Source: a virus. From it: a stretch of 64,000 nucleotides of DNA. This document shows positions 47,415 through 56,095 of the stretch, piece after piece. Positions within the stretch are counted from its first letter, which is position 1. Each line of letters begins with the position of its first letter. Made by a program: the position numbers and the translations under genes. A model generated the notes under the pieces. It was not told where the DNA came from and made no database searches. It was given only the letters and a program-made list of their open reading frames with translations. Where the stretch lies: IMG/VR virus record IMGVR_UViG_3300035701_009377, positions 1 through 64,000 of that record; one strand, written 5' to 3'.

Positions 47415-48851
47415 CTATGCTGGAACCAACTCGCCCTCGAACTCCATGCTTGCCGAGAAACTGTCGCGGGCATCCTGGACGACCGGATCGGTCGGCGTCA
47501 TAATCACGCCCTTCCAGTGCCGCCCTTCCCAGTCCAGCAGTCCGATTTCCTGACCAAGGTGAGCGTCTAGGAAGGCGAGCAACTGCTGCTTCTGGGCGTT
47601 ATGCAGACCAGAGAACGTAAGCACGAGGGTCTGAACCTTCGGCCAGATCGGATCAGCAAAGACGATTAGCGTGCCGCCCCGCGTCTCTCGCACGATCCGG
47701 TTGAAGCTGAGCCGATCCTTGTTGCCGAGGTTCGGCGCGCGCAACGTCACCGAATCGCTGACAAGCCCTTCCGCCGGATAGTAAAGCTGGAAGGGGATGT
47801 CCGTCTGCTCCGGCAGCCCGACCGTCACTGAGGGAGGCGTCGGCGATCCCGCTGCCCCTTCCCCGACGAACGGATGGTACTGCTGCAAGACGCCGCCGAA
47901 GACGATGCTGAAGGTGGCCGACTGGCCCAGGCTCAAAGCCGAGGCCGCGCCGCGCGGCCTGGTCTTCACCGCCGATGCCTGATCCGCCAACGCCAAGACC
48001 GACTTAACGAGCTTGCACGTATCAACAGCGGCAGCCTGACCCAACACCAGCCAGTTCCCGGCTGCCCCGGTCTGGTTCGTGCGAACCTCGCTCAGTAGCT
48101 CCAACACGCTTTCGGCAGACAGCTCGATGGCACCCGGCCTGACGCGCACGGCCGAGGCCGACTGCTCCAGGGCAATGACCTGGCTGGCCAACGCTTCCAG
48201 CGGCCGGGCCACGTCCGCCGCATCCCGCAGGCCCTCGTACACCGGGTAGAAGGTATCCGTCGCCTGATCGTACTCTTCCCTGGCGGTCTGGATCACGGAC
48301 TCGGCCGAGACGTACCAGGGCCGGGCAACCGGGGCCGCCTGCGACAAGGCCAGGACGTTCTCGGCCGCAAGCGACCGCACGACCACCACGCCGGCCGTAT
48401 CGGACAAGGTAAGGAAGTCTGCGGCGATAGCCGACTTGACGCAACCAGCCGCCACGGCCAGATCGAGCGCGCTGCTGGCAGCCACCAGCCGCACCATTGA
48501 ACAACTTGCCGTCGTAGCCAAGTCAAGCGACGATTCAGCCTCGAAACCTTCCGAACTCCGGGCTGTTTGAGACAACTCAAGGATGCTCTCGGCCGCCACA
48601 TTCAGTACGGTTGTGACGGCAGCCGTCGCATCCGGGTTGATCGCGGACTCAGCCGCCAACCCAAGCGCCTTCGCAACGCCGGCCGTCGCCGCCAGGTCGA
48701 GCGTGGTCAAAGCGGAGAATGCGCGGGTTCCCACGAAGGTTGCCGCATCCGACAGCGATAGAGTGCTGTCTGCACTGACCGTGTACACCACAGACAGCGG
48801 CGTAGTCGAGACGAGCGCCTCTAGGAACTGTCGAGTCGTGCGCAGCGCCAT
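47415..48851 (-). CDS. Repeat-rich tail/surface protein
   Basis: 478 residues from ATG 48851. Residues about 25-300 are built from degenerate repeats of about 20 residues with the pattern A/L-x-S-x-L-D/S-L-S/A-x-x-A-x-V, for example ADSTLSLSDAATFV, AESILELSQTAR, AAENVLALSQAAPV and AASALSLGQSATF. The C-terminal third is different (PSVTVGLPEQTDIPFQLYYP and SFSASMEFEGELVPA). The repeats may form a beta or helical solenoid. Such repeats occur in other phage tail proteins of unknown role. Followed by the lectin-like gene. Confidence 0.65.
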   Translation of the reverse strand: MALRTTRQFLEALVSTTPLSVVYTVSADSTLSLSDAATFVGTRAFSALTTLDLAATAGVAKALGLAAESAINPDATAAVTTVLNVAAESILELSQTARSSEGFEAESSLDLATTASCSMVRLVAASSALDLAVAAGCVKSAIAADFLTLSDTAGVVVVRSLAAENVLALSQAAPVARPWYVSAESVIQTAREEYDQATDTFYPVYEGLRDAADVARPLEALASQVIALEQSASAVRVRPGAIELSAESVLELLSEVRTNQTGAAGNWLVLGQAAAVDTCKLVKSVLALADQASAVKTRPRGAASALSLGQSATFSIVFGGVLQQYHPFVGEGAAGSPTPPSVTVGLPEQTDIPFQLYYPAEGLVSDSVTLRAPNLGNKDRLSFNRIVRETRGGTLIVFADPIWPKVQTLVLTFSGLHNAQKQQLLAFLDAHLGQEIGLLDWEGRHWKGVIMTPTDPVVQDARDSFSASMEFEGELVPA

Positions 48852-48853
48852 CG

Positions 48854-49909
48854 CTAGCCCACCTTTATTCCGAACTGTGCGGCGTTCAGGTTCGCCAGGG
48901 TCCAACCCGCGCCCGTATGCGGGTCTGTTTCCAGGACGCGCGTGAAGGTCACGAAACTTGTCGAAGTGACCGTCTGGGCGGTATCATCGGTCTCTGTGGC
49001 ACCCGACTTGCAGGGCATTTTCAGCGAGGAACTACCGGAAGTCATCCGCGCGTCGGTGTTGACCATCACGCCGAAGATTGCACCCGTAGCGGACAGAGCA
49101 CCGTGGCCCCACAACTCCTTCTGTGCGCTGGTCGTGCTCTCCAGATGGTCGGTGTCATCGTTAGCTGGATTCTCGTCCACCAGGGCGTAGTGGTTGCTGC
49201 CCGCGCTGACCGTCCAATCATTTGGGCTGGCATCCGATGTCGGAAACGCCGCGATTACCTTGCAATCACCCAGGAAATTGTTGTGAAGCGAGCCTGAGTT
49301 ATCACACACGTACAGGTCGTCGAAGAAAGGCGGATATTCGCCCGTTGCGGAGAAGGACCAACCAACCTGGTTGTTGTAGGAACCGGCCCCTCCGATCCTG
49401 GTGTCCACGCCGGTCAGGCTGAGGACCGTAGTGCCACCCACGCGAACTTCGATCGTCCCCGCCGAGGCGTACTTTACTTTCAGTTCGATGTAGGACCAGG
49501 CCGCACTGGTGACGTTCGCTCCCGTGCTGGTTCCCAGTAACGAACCTGCCGCGCTGTAGGCCGTGATTTCGTTCGAGGAGGGCAGGTGATTGATGTAGAC
49601 TCCCGCCCCGCTCGGACCAGACAACCGTAGGAGCCTGATTTCAGCGGAGTTGCTGGCGTGCGGCTTGAAGCCGACACCGACAATCAGCGTGTCGGCTGTC
49701 GTGGGCAACACAGGCGTGCGTAAGGCGGAAGCGGTATTGTAGGTGCCCTGCACCGAATAGCCTGAGAGCCGACCGGCCCGTAGGTAGAGGGCAGAGAAGC
49801 CGCCGAAGAGATTGGCGTATTTTCGTGCCAGCACGTCTCCCGAACTAGCCAGGAGGCTGTCCACTGACGTGCCGAAGCCCTCAAAGCCTTCGATCCATAG
49901 CAGTGCCAT
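48854..49909 (-). CDS. Lectin-like (LamG-type) phage structural protein
   Basis: 351 residues from ATG 49909. MALLWIEGFEGFGTSVDSLL, then SYIELKVKYASAGTIEVRVG and GTTVLSLTGVDTRIGG match the concanavalin A/LamG-like fold used in phage fibres and decoration proteins for sugar binding. The C-terminus (WTLANLNAAQFGIKVG) is typical of phage proteins of this kind. It may bind host surface glycans. A hairpin (49936-49960) lies upstream. Confidence 0.68.
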   Translation of the reverse strand: MALLWIEGFEGFGTSVDSLLASSGDVLARKYANLFGGFSALYLRAGRLSGYSVQGTYNTASALRTPVLPTTADTLIVGVGFKPHASNSAEIRLLRLSGPSGAGVYINHLPSSNEITAYSAAGSLLGTSTGANVTSAAWSYIELKVKYASAGTIEVRVGGTTVLSLTGVDTRIGGAGSYNNQVGWSFSATGEYPPFFDDLYVCDNSGSLHNNFLGDCKVIAAFPTSDASPNDWTVSAGSNHYALVDENPANDDTDHLESTTSAQKELWGHGALSATGAIFGVMVNTDARMTSGSSSLKMPCKSGATETDDTAQTVTSTSFVTFTRVLETDPHTGAGWTLANLNAAQFGIKVG

Positions 49910-49935
49910 TGTCGCCACCCCAAAAAGCAGGCCGA

Positions 49936-49960
49936 GCGGGGCTTCTTGCGAAGGCCCCGC
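49936..49960 (-). terminator. Stem-loop after the tail/head protein gene
   Basis: On the minus strand, a 7-bp GC stem (49960-49954 with 49942-49936) plus three more pairs closes a GCAA loop; a U5 run follows about 10 bases later (49926-49922). A partial terminator or attenuator behind the gene 49984-50589. Confidence 0.5.
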
Positions 49961-49983
49961 CCGACCCACGGCGAGGGAGTCCG

Positions 49984-50589
49984 TTACGCGCTGACGCTGT
50001 ACGTGACCTTCAACTGGTCCAGGTTGTTCACGGGCACGTCGCCGGTGCCGAAAAAGGCAGTGGCCCAGAGGATGCCGCTGGCCTCATGGTTGCCCTTGTT
50101 CTGGGCGTTGGCGATGCCCCCGACCAGGAACAGGCCCTTGACCGTCGCACTGCCGGTGATGTTGAAGACCACCGGGCTGGCATTGCTGATGGACTGGCTG
50201 GCCGCCGCGCCCTCCGTCCACTCGGGGCGGGTGCTGGCGCTGTCGCCGTTGGCGGCGTCGGTGTAGTTGGTGAACTCGGCCCACTGGTTACCGGCCTGAC
50301 CGATATTCTGGTAGGTGTCGGTGGCCGCCAACGCGGTGTAGCCCGCGTTGTCGATCATCCCTAGCCACCAGGTCGTGATGGCCGAGACGCCGTGGAACAT
50401 CACGTCCAGCAGTTTGTTCTTGCCCTGGTTGGTAATGCCGTTGGGGAACTCGTACTGGCCGATCTTCACGCCGTTGCGGAAGTGCTCGACCACGAATTTC
50501 CCCCGCAGTCCCAACTGGTCTTCAGCCTTGCGGGCGCGGACTACGCTGCAACCCGCGTTCTGGGCCATTTTCATCTGGCTGACACTCAT
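49984..50589 (-). CDS. Phage tail or head decoration protein
   Basis: 201 residues beginning MSVSQMKMAQNAGCSVVRAR. Later MIDNAGYTALAATDTYQNIG, then NGDSASTRPEWTEGAAASQS and a beta-rich end (VKGLFLVGGIANAQN). Similar proteins lie between tape measure and tail-tip genes in many phages and are probably virion components. Function not known. Confidence 0.65.
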   Translation of the reverse strand: MSVSQMKMAQNAGCSVVRARKAEDQLGLRGKFVVEHFRNGVKIGQYEFPNGITNQGKNKLLDVMFHGVSAITTWWLGMIDNAGYTALAATDTYQNIGQAGNQWAEFTNYTDAANGDSASTRPEWTEGAAASQSISNASPVVFNITGSATVKGLFLVGGIANAQNKGNHEASGILWATAFFGTGDVPVNNLDQLKVTYSVSA

Positions 50590-50616
50590 GGTTGTTCCTC
50601 TCTTGACAAAAAGGGG

Positions 50617-53600
50617 TTACAGGGTTGCCGTGCCACGCCGCAGTTCGCGCCGTAACTCGGCGGCGATGGACCTAGCCGTCTGGCGGCTGCTTCCGCCGCC
50701 GCTTACTGTCACGTTGATGTCACCGATGTTGGTGACGCTCCCGCCTTCGCTGCGGTAAACCGGCTGCACGCCGGCATTGATGGCGGTCAGTTGCGCGGCG
50801 AACCGCCGCGCCGAAGCGGCGTTGATGACCACCTCGCCCGGCGAGAGCATCGCCGGGATCACGTCCGTGCCCTGCGGCCTGCCGCCGGCCGCCAGGAAGT
50901 TCCATGCCTTGCCGCCGTGCGCAGCCGTCATTTCGCCCGCCGGCGCTTGGATGTTCCATGAGGCCGTGGCCGCACTCCACATGGCGTCGGCGATGGCCTG
51001 GGTCTGGCGGACCAGGTTGCTCATGTCAATCTGCGAGACTTTCCCCAGGGCATCGTTTGCACCTTTGGCCTCTTCTTTCGCCTCGCCAACACTCTCCTTC
51101 GCCTTCTTGGCCGCCTCTTCGGCCGCCTTCAAGGCGTTCTCGGCGTCGGGGCGGAGCCACATTGCCTTTTCGACCGGCTCCCGCATGGCTTCCATGCCTT
51201 TCACTTGACGCTCCACGTCCTGGGCCTGGTTGACGACCGCAGAGGCGGCGGCAATGAACTGGTAGATGGCCTCCGTGCTCTTGGCGCTCGGCTTGAGGAT
51301 GCTCTTGTAAAGCTCGTAGGCTTCCTCAAGTTTCTTCAAGCTCTCTGCCGAGACCGGCGTATTGGCCTCGGTGAAGGGGGCCATCGCGCGCACGAGTTCG
51401 GTGCGGGCCTGCTTCACCAGCGGGCTGTTCTCGACATGCCCCGTGAACCGCTCCCATATCCCGCCCAGGCTACGAACGTCGGCGATCCAGCCCACACTCA
51501 CCCAGCGGTCGGCCGCCGCAAGGGCCGCCACACGCTGCTGTTCCAGGACGCCTTGGGCCTTCTTGATCGAATCGCCCAGTTCCTCGTACTTGTTGATGGC
51601 TCGGGTCGCCTCCTGCGACCGCTGCTCGATGTGGGCCATTGCCTCGCTGGCGGTCATCCCCTCCGTCTCCTTCCAGAGTTGGAGGTTGGCCGTCCGCGCG
51701 AACTCGATCATCAGGCGCACGGGACCGACGCCCTTTTCGATGTCCGCGCGGAACTTGGCGAAGGTCTCGGGGGCCGAGAAGAGCTGTTTGACCTCCGCCT
51801 GCGAGACGCCGCCCTCCAAGGCCAGCGTGACGCGGCGCTGAAGCTGGTCGAAGGCCAAAAGGTCGGCCACATCGACCTTCTTGCCACCCATCCACAAGTC
51901 CTTGAACTTGGCGATGTTCTCATTGAGCCGCGCCTGCTGTTCCTCCAACGCCTTGGGCGACTTCTCCCCATTCTTGTCGAAGGCTTGCAGGTCGGTGAGG
52001 ATGGCCTTCATCAGGGCCTTCATCTCGTCGAGCCGCTTCTGCTCCTTGGCGGCCTCGTCCGCCAGGCGTTGCGCGCGGGCGGTTTGCAATTCCTCCAACT
52101 TCTTCTCGGCGTTGATCCGCGCTTCCAAGTTGGCGCGAATGCTGCGGTGTGCCTGCTCTTGCAGCCAGGTCTCGCCGGTCTCCTTGGCCAGCGCCGTTCC
52201 CTCGTCAAGGAACGTCTTGGCCCGCTGCTGGACCGCCTGCGCCCGGCGTATGTCGTCTTCGGTCTGCGCCTTGGCGATCATCTGGTTCGCCTGGGCCTCC
52301 AAGCCCCAACTCCGTTCAAGGATGAGCCTCGCCTTGTAGCTGTCCGAGAACTTCACGTCCTCGTCGGTCCACTTCTTGAACATCAGGTCGGAATACTCCG
52401 CCTCCAAGCCGACCCGTCGAGTTTGGGACTCCTGTACGATCCGCATGGCGGCGTTGGCGGCATTGCGATATGCCGCCACGACGCGCTCCTGCGAAGTGAC
52501 CATCGACTGCATGGCCTGCCGGTCGCTCTCGATGATCTCCTTGTTCTTGTCCCTGAGGTCGTCCAGGGCCTTGAAGTATTCCTTACGAATCTTCGAGGCG
52601 CGATCCGCCCAACTGCGGTCCTCTTCCGCCCGCTTCTTTTCCTCTACCTCGCGGAGCACGCGCAGTTCCTCCTCCTTGTTCTTGGCGTACTCGATGACCG
52701 CCTGGCGCTGCTCTTGGGCAAGCTGGCGGGTCTCATTGATCGACTTGGCCGTGAGAAAGCTGCTGGTGCCGAAATAGCCGGAGACTAGCGCCGTGAGGCC
52801 GAGCAGAGTCCAGCCAATCGGGCCAAGGGAGACCTGCGCCGCCATTGCAGCGACACCAAGGACGCCCAAGGCACCGGCGGCCGGAAGGGCAGCCATAGCA
52901 ATCGCCTGGATGCCAGCCGAAAGATCGTTGGCACCGCCAACCATCTGCATCATCGACGCCAGTACATGGGTGAGGGCACCGCCAAAGTCCTGCGTCAAGT
53001 TGATCTTGAGCGCGTTGATCTGGGTGGTCAGTTTCTCCGCGTCCGTGGACTTGAACTGCTCGTAGACCTTGCCGAGCGCCTCGGGGGTCGAAGCCTGCAT
53101 CGCCTTCATGGCCTCTTCGACCTGCTTGGCCCCTTCGCCGGTCAAGCGCAATTCGGCCGTCAAGGCGCGGACGTTGCGGAACGACTTGGCGATCTCCGAG
53201 GCCATGTGGTCCGAGGCACCCGCGACCGCTTCCAGGGCACCCTGGAATCCCTTGGCCTGGATCAGTTGTTCCGCCGAGGTGAAGCCCAACTCACGGAGAA
53301 CCTTCTGCATGTCCTCGGAAGGCTTCAAGAAGGCGGTCATGGCCCCGCGCAGGGCCGTCACCGACTTGTGGGCGTCCATGCCGCCGATGGTCATGGCGAC
53401 CATCGCGGAGTTGACTTCATCCAAGCTGATGCCCAATTCAGCGGCGATGGGAAGCACCTGCCCCAAGGTGTCCGCCAATTCCTTGCCGCGGACGCGGCCC
53501 AGCCGGATTGTGGTGAAGAACTTCGAGGCGATGGAGTCGGTCTGATCGCTCGTCGTTCCGTAGGCGTTCAAGGTGCCGGTAATCAGCATGATGGCCTGGT

Positions 53601-54363
53601 CGAAGTCCATCACGCCGACCTTCGCCAGCTTCATTGCGCCTTGCATCACGTTGGCGCGATCGGACATCCCCGTGAACTGATTGGAGATCGTCTGGTACAG
53701 GCCCTCGGTGGCCTGCGCCAAAGGAATGTTGAATTGTCTGGCAAAATCCGCCGCCTCGTTGGTTAGCTGCCCGAAGCTGCCGCCAAGCTTCGGCGCGATG
53801 GTCTGGACCTCGGCGATCCGCCGCTGGAACTCGATGGACTCCGTGACCGCATCGCTCAAGGCATTGCGAATCTGACTTAGGGCACGGACGATGGCCTGCG
53901 TCATCACGATGCGGCCCAAGGTCTGCCAACTCACCACCCACGACTGGTGGGAGTCGTGCGCGCTCTTGGTAGCCTTGTCCGCCTTGTCCACGGCGTCGGC
54001 AACTTGATTCGCCCCGTTCACCGCCTGGGAATAGTCGGGCGGAAGCCACAGCTTCGGCGTGCCTTGCAGGGAAGAGGCCGGCAGGGAGCCGTTCGGGCCG
54101 GCAACCGTGGAAGGTGGCGGAGAAAGGGCCTTGGCGTATTGCTCGTTCAGGCGGCGCATCGCCGAGGCCGCCTTGCTGGCGTTGTCGGCAATCGTGCTCA
54201 GCACGCTCACCGGCCCCTTGGCGTTGGCGTTCCACGAACCCAGCGAGGCCGCGAACTGCTGGAACGCATCTTGCGTCCCGGCCAGCGCGGTATCAAGCCG
54301 ACGAAGCGCATTGAGCGCGTCATCGACGTTGAAACCGAGTTTGCTGAGAACTTCGTCCGCCAT
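50617..54363 (-). CDS. Tail tape measure protein
   Basis: 1248 residues, the longest gene. It is largely helical with long coiled-coil stretches (NKEEELRVLREVEEKKRAEE, RRAQAVQQRAKTFLDEGTAL), a hydrophobic Gly/Ala patch (AALPAAGALGVLGVAAMAAQ) and a TP901-type core with ALTAELRLTGEGAKQVEEAM and TALRGAMTAFLKPSEDM. Tape measure proteins set tail length and take part in DNA entry. Position after the gp10-like gene and before the decoration gene is usual. Confidence 0.9.
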   Translation of the reverse strand: MADEVLSKLGFNVDDALNALRRLDTALAGTQDAFQQFAASLGSWNANAKGPVSVLSTIADNASKAASAMRRLNEQYAKALSPPPSTVAGPNGSLPASSLQGTPKLWLPPDYSQAVNGANQVADAVDKADKATKSAHDSHQSWVVSWQTLGRIVMTQAIVRALSQIRNALSDAVTESIEFQRRIAEVQTIAPKLGGSFGQLTNEAADFARQFNIPLAQATEGLYQTISNQFTGMSDRANVMQGAMKLAKVGVMDFDQAIMLITGTLNAYGTTSDQTDSIASKFFTTIRLGRVRGKELADTLGQVLPIAAELGISLDEVNSAMVAMTIGGMDAHKSVTALRGAMTAFLKPSEDMQKVLRELGFTSAEQLIQAKGFQGALEAVAGASDHMASEIAKSFRNVRALTAELRLTGEGAKQVEEAMKAMQASTPEALGKVYEQFKSTDAEKLTTQINALKINLTQDFGGALTHVLASMMQMVGGANDLSAGIQAIAMAALPAAGALGVLGVAAMAAQVSLGPIGWTLLGLTALVSGYFGTSSFLTAKSINETRQLAQEQRQAVIEYAKNKEEELRVLREVEEKKRAEEDRSWADRASKIRKEYFKALDDLRDKNKEIIESDRQAMQSMVTSQERVVAAYRNAANAAMRIVQESQTRRVGLEAEYSDLMFKKWTDEDVKFSDSYKARLILERSWGLEAQANQMIAKAQTEDDIRRAQAVQQRAKTFLDEGTALAKETGETWLQEQAHRSIRANLEARINAEKKLEELQTARAQRLADEAAKEQKRLDEMKALMKAILTDLQAFDKNGEKSPKALEEQQARLNENIAKFKDLWMGGKKVDVADLLAFDQLQRRVTLALEGGVSQAEVKQLFSAPETFAKFRADIEKGVGPVRLMIEFARTANLQLWKETEGMTASEAMAHIEQRSQEATRAINKYEELGDSIKKAQGVLEQQRVAALAAADRWVSVGWIADVRSLGGIWERFTGHVENSPLVKQARTELVRAMAPFTEANTPVSAESLKKLEEAYELYKSILKPSAKSTEAIYQFIAAASAVVNQAQDVERQVKGMEAMREPVEKAMWLRPDAENALKAAEEAAKKAKESVGEAKEEAKGANDALGKVSQIDMSNLVRQTQAIADAMWSAATASWNIQAPAGEMTAAHGGKAWNFLAAGGRPQGTDVIPAMLSPGEVVINAASARRFAAQLTAINAGVQPVYRSEGGSVTNIGDINVTVSGGGSSRQTARSIAAELRRELRRGTATL

Positions 54364-54366
54364 CGC

Positions 54367-54867
54367 TTACACCTTGATTCGCGTAGACGTAACGTAGGGG
54401 GCCACGGCCGGCGGCTCGACCGTCTGCGCGAAACGCTTGAATGCCTCGTAACCCTTCACCTGGAAGTTGTAGGGACCGGGCTTGAGAAGTTTGCCAAGAA
54501 GTCCTGGGTCGGGATCGACATTCGCATTGTGGTACTCGTTCCACACCAGCCACGGGAGCCAAGTGCGGTACTCGAAGGCATAGCGGCCCTTCTCCTCGTC
54601 GATCTCCAAAGGGCCGGCGGCGGACGCGATCCCAACACCCCGCCGGTCAATCACCTTGGGTGAAATGGGAATGTTGAATGCGATGCGGCTGGCCAGCGGG
54701 ATGAACGTCGCCCGTGACGCGCCGCTCCACACCGGAATCTCCTCAAGCACCGCCGCCAGCCACGTCACGATGGCCTGCGCCAACGCCTCCTGCATGTGCG
54801 CGTGCAAGGCTTTGCGGTATCCCGCAAGGTCCAACGTCGGCGCGGCCAACGATGCGGTGAACTTCAT
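54367..54867 (-). CDS. Head-tail connector or tail completion protein
   Basis: 166 residues. YRKALHAHMQEALAQAIVTW, IPVWSGASRATFIPLASR and a helical-to-beta layout resemble HK97 gp10-type connectors. It precedes the tape measure gene. ATG overlaps the HNH gene stop by ATGA. Confidence 0.5.
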   Translation of the reverse strand: MKFTASLAAPTLDLAGYRKALHAHMQEALAQAIVTWLAAVLEEIPVWSGASRATFIPLASRIAFNIPISPKVIDRRGVGIASAAGPLEIDEEKGRYAFEYRTWLPWLVWNEYHNANVDPDPGLLGKLLKPGPYNFQVKGYEAFKRFAQTVEPPAVAPYVTSTRIKV

Positions 54868-55271
54868 GGTCCGGTACTTTCCAGATAAGCAATCGCTCGC
54901 CGCAACAGTGTCGGGCTATCGAAGAAAGCCCCTAAGCCCATGTTGCACCAGTTGCAGAGGAGGCCGCGAACCTCTCCGGTCGTGTGATTGTCGTCCACAC
55001 AGAATTGACCCTTCGCATTGGTGCCCGCGTCCGTCCGCCCGCAAATCTTGCAGCGGCCGTCCTGGGCTTGCAGCAAGGTTCTATACTCCGCCTTCGTGAT
55101 GCCAAACTTGTGAAGAAGTTGATACTCACGCAGACAGTCCTTGCACCGCGGCTTCCGTTTGGCGTTGCCCAATTGATTGGGTTGAAACTCGTGTTTCGGC
55201 TTTTGCGCGCCACAAACAACGCAGCGATACAGTGACCCTTGTTCGGTCAAGCTCGTGTCACTGCTTACCAT
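54864..55271 (-). CDS. HNH endonuclease (endonuclease VII-like)
   Basis: 135 residues from ATG 55271. Two zinc pairs (YRCVVCGAQK, RCKDCLREYQ) lead into KAEYRTLLQAQDGRCKICGR, then FCVDDNHTTGEVRGLLCNWC and GLGAFFDSPTLLRRAIAYLE: the endonuclease VII core with its D-D-N-H and C-x2-C pattern. Such genes are often free-standing homing endonucleases between structural genes. Here it sits between the tail chaperones and the connector gene and could be mobile. Confidence 0.85.
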   Translation of the reverse strand: MVSSDTSLTEQGSLYRCVVCGAQKPKHEFQPNQLGNAKRKPRCKDCLREYQLLHKFGITKAEYRTLLQAQDGRCKICGRTDAGTNAKGQFCVDDNHTTGEVRGLLCNWCNMGLGAFFDSPTLLRRAIAYLESTGP

Positions 55272-55530
55272 TCGCCCTTCTCTCAGAACAGCCTGTGGGC
55301 ATCCTTGCCCCAAGCAGTTGAGCCTCCCGTTCTTGCTCGTCGTAACTGGCGATCTGATCGAAGGCGACGATAAGAGCCTGAGTCTCAAGGCCGCACTCGT
55401 CCCACGACTGCTTCATTCCCGGCGGCCGGATGCCTAGCCGACGACAGGCCCGCCAGACGGCGTATTCGCCACTTCGGAAAGGGGCGAAGAGAACTCGGGC
55501 GGCATTGGAGCTTGACCAGCAAGAAAAACC
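55258..55530 (-). CDS. Tail assembly chaperone, frameshifted C-terminal extension (T-type)
   Basis: In the -1 frame relative to 55434-55961 the sequence continues without a stop: GEYAVWRACRRLGIRPPGMK followed by WDECGLETQALIVAFDQIAS. This W-R-x-x-R-x-L-x-I-x-P pattern is common in the C-terminal part of phage tail chaperones. It runs to a stop at 55258, overlapping the HNH gene by 14 bases. ATG 55385 could start a short independent product, but the conserved part lies upstream of it. Possible slip sites on the minus strand are GGTTTTTC (55523-55530) and CCCCTTT (about 55480). Confidence 0.65.
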   Translation of the reverse strand, partial: GFSCWSSSNAARVLFAPFRSGEYAVWRACRRLGIRPPGMKQSWDECGLETQALIVAFDQIASYDEQEREAQLLGARMPTGCSERRANGKQ

Positions 55531-55961
55531 TCGCGGGCCTTTTGCAGCTTGGATTCGTCCAGCGCGTTGGCCTCCATGACCAAGGCCAGCACGCGGTTGG
55601 CCTCGATCTGCGTCAGCCCGCCGCTTTTCAAGTCGGTCTCCCAGTTCGGCCAGGTGCGAGGGTCTTCCCGCTTCACCATGTCCCACTCGATCTCGCTCGG
55701 TTCCAGCGAGCGGGTCACGATGTAGCCCAGCCGCTTCTTGCCGTACTCGGCCGTCACTTGCTGGTAGGTCGGATCGTTCAGTTGCGGCACCCAGCCGTCT
55801 TTGGTGAGCTTGCCCGGCGGCTTGGGCACCGGGCAGATGGCATCGAACTCGTCCATGTCGGTCAGGCCGCGGGCACGGAACACGATCTTCTCGTCGCCGC
55901 GCGGCAGGACCAACACGACTTCGTTGCACAGGGTCTTGGGGTCGATTCCGCCAATCTTCAT
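55434..55961 (-). CDS. Tail assembly chaperone (G-type)
   Basis: 175 residues from ATG 55961. MKIGGIDPKTLCNEVVLVLP, FRARGLTDMDEFDAICPVPK and GLTQIEANRVLALVMEANAL fit the usual small tail assembly chaperone before the tape measure gene. In many phages a -1 frameshift near its end adds a second domain; here the -1 frame stays open and carries a plausible extension (see 55258-55530). Helps assemble tail tube around the tape measure protein. Confidence 0.75.
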   Translation of the reverse strand: MKIGGIDPKTLCNEVVLVLPRGDEKIVFRARGLTDMDEFDAICPVPKPPGKLTKDGWVPQLNDPTYQQVTAEYGKKRLGYIVTRSLEPSEIEWDMVKREDPRTWPNWETDLKSGGLTQIEANRVLALVMEANALDESKLQKAREVFLAGQAPMPPEFSSPLSEVANTPSGGPVVG

Positions 55962-55989
55962 GGTTCTCCCTCGCGTTAGAGTTGAGAGT

Positions 55990-56019
55990 GGTGGGGCCGG
56001 CTCTGGTGCCGGCCCCACC
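55990..56019 (-). terminator. Strong hairpin after the tail tube gene
   Basis: 12 perfect base pairs (55990-56001 with 56008-56019), loop of six bases. No U tract follows. It lies between the tail tube gene and the chaperone gene, where it could reduce downstream transcription or stabilise the upstream mRNA. Confidence 0.6.
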
Positions 56020-56095
56020 TATTGATTGGTCTTCTTGGTGAAGAGGCCAATCCAACCGGCTAGAGGCCCGCAAGGCGTTCGCCGGGGAGTCGTCG

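Noticed and set aside
51205-52788. 527-codon + strand frame opposite the tape measure gene
   Set aside because: Leu/Gly/Arg-rich shadow of the coiled-coil gene on the other strand; no start site signal or domain.
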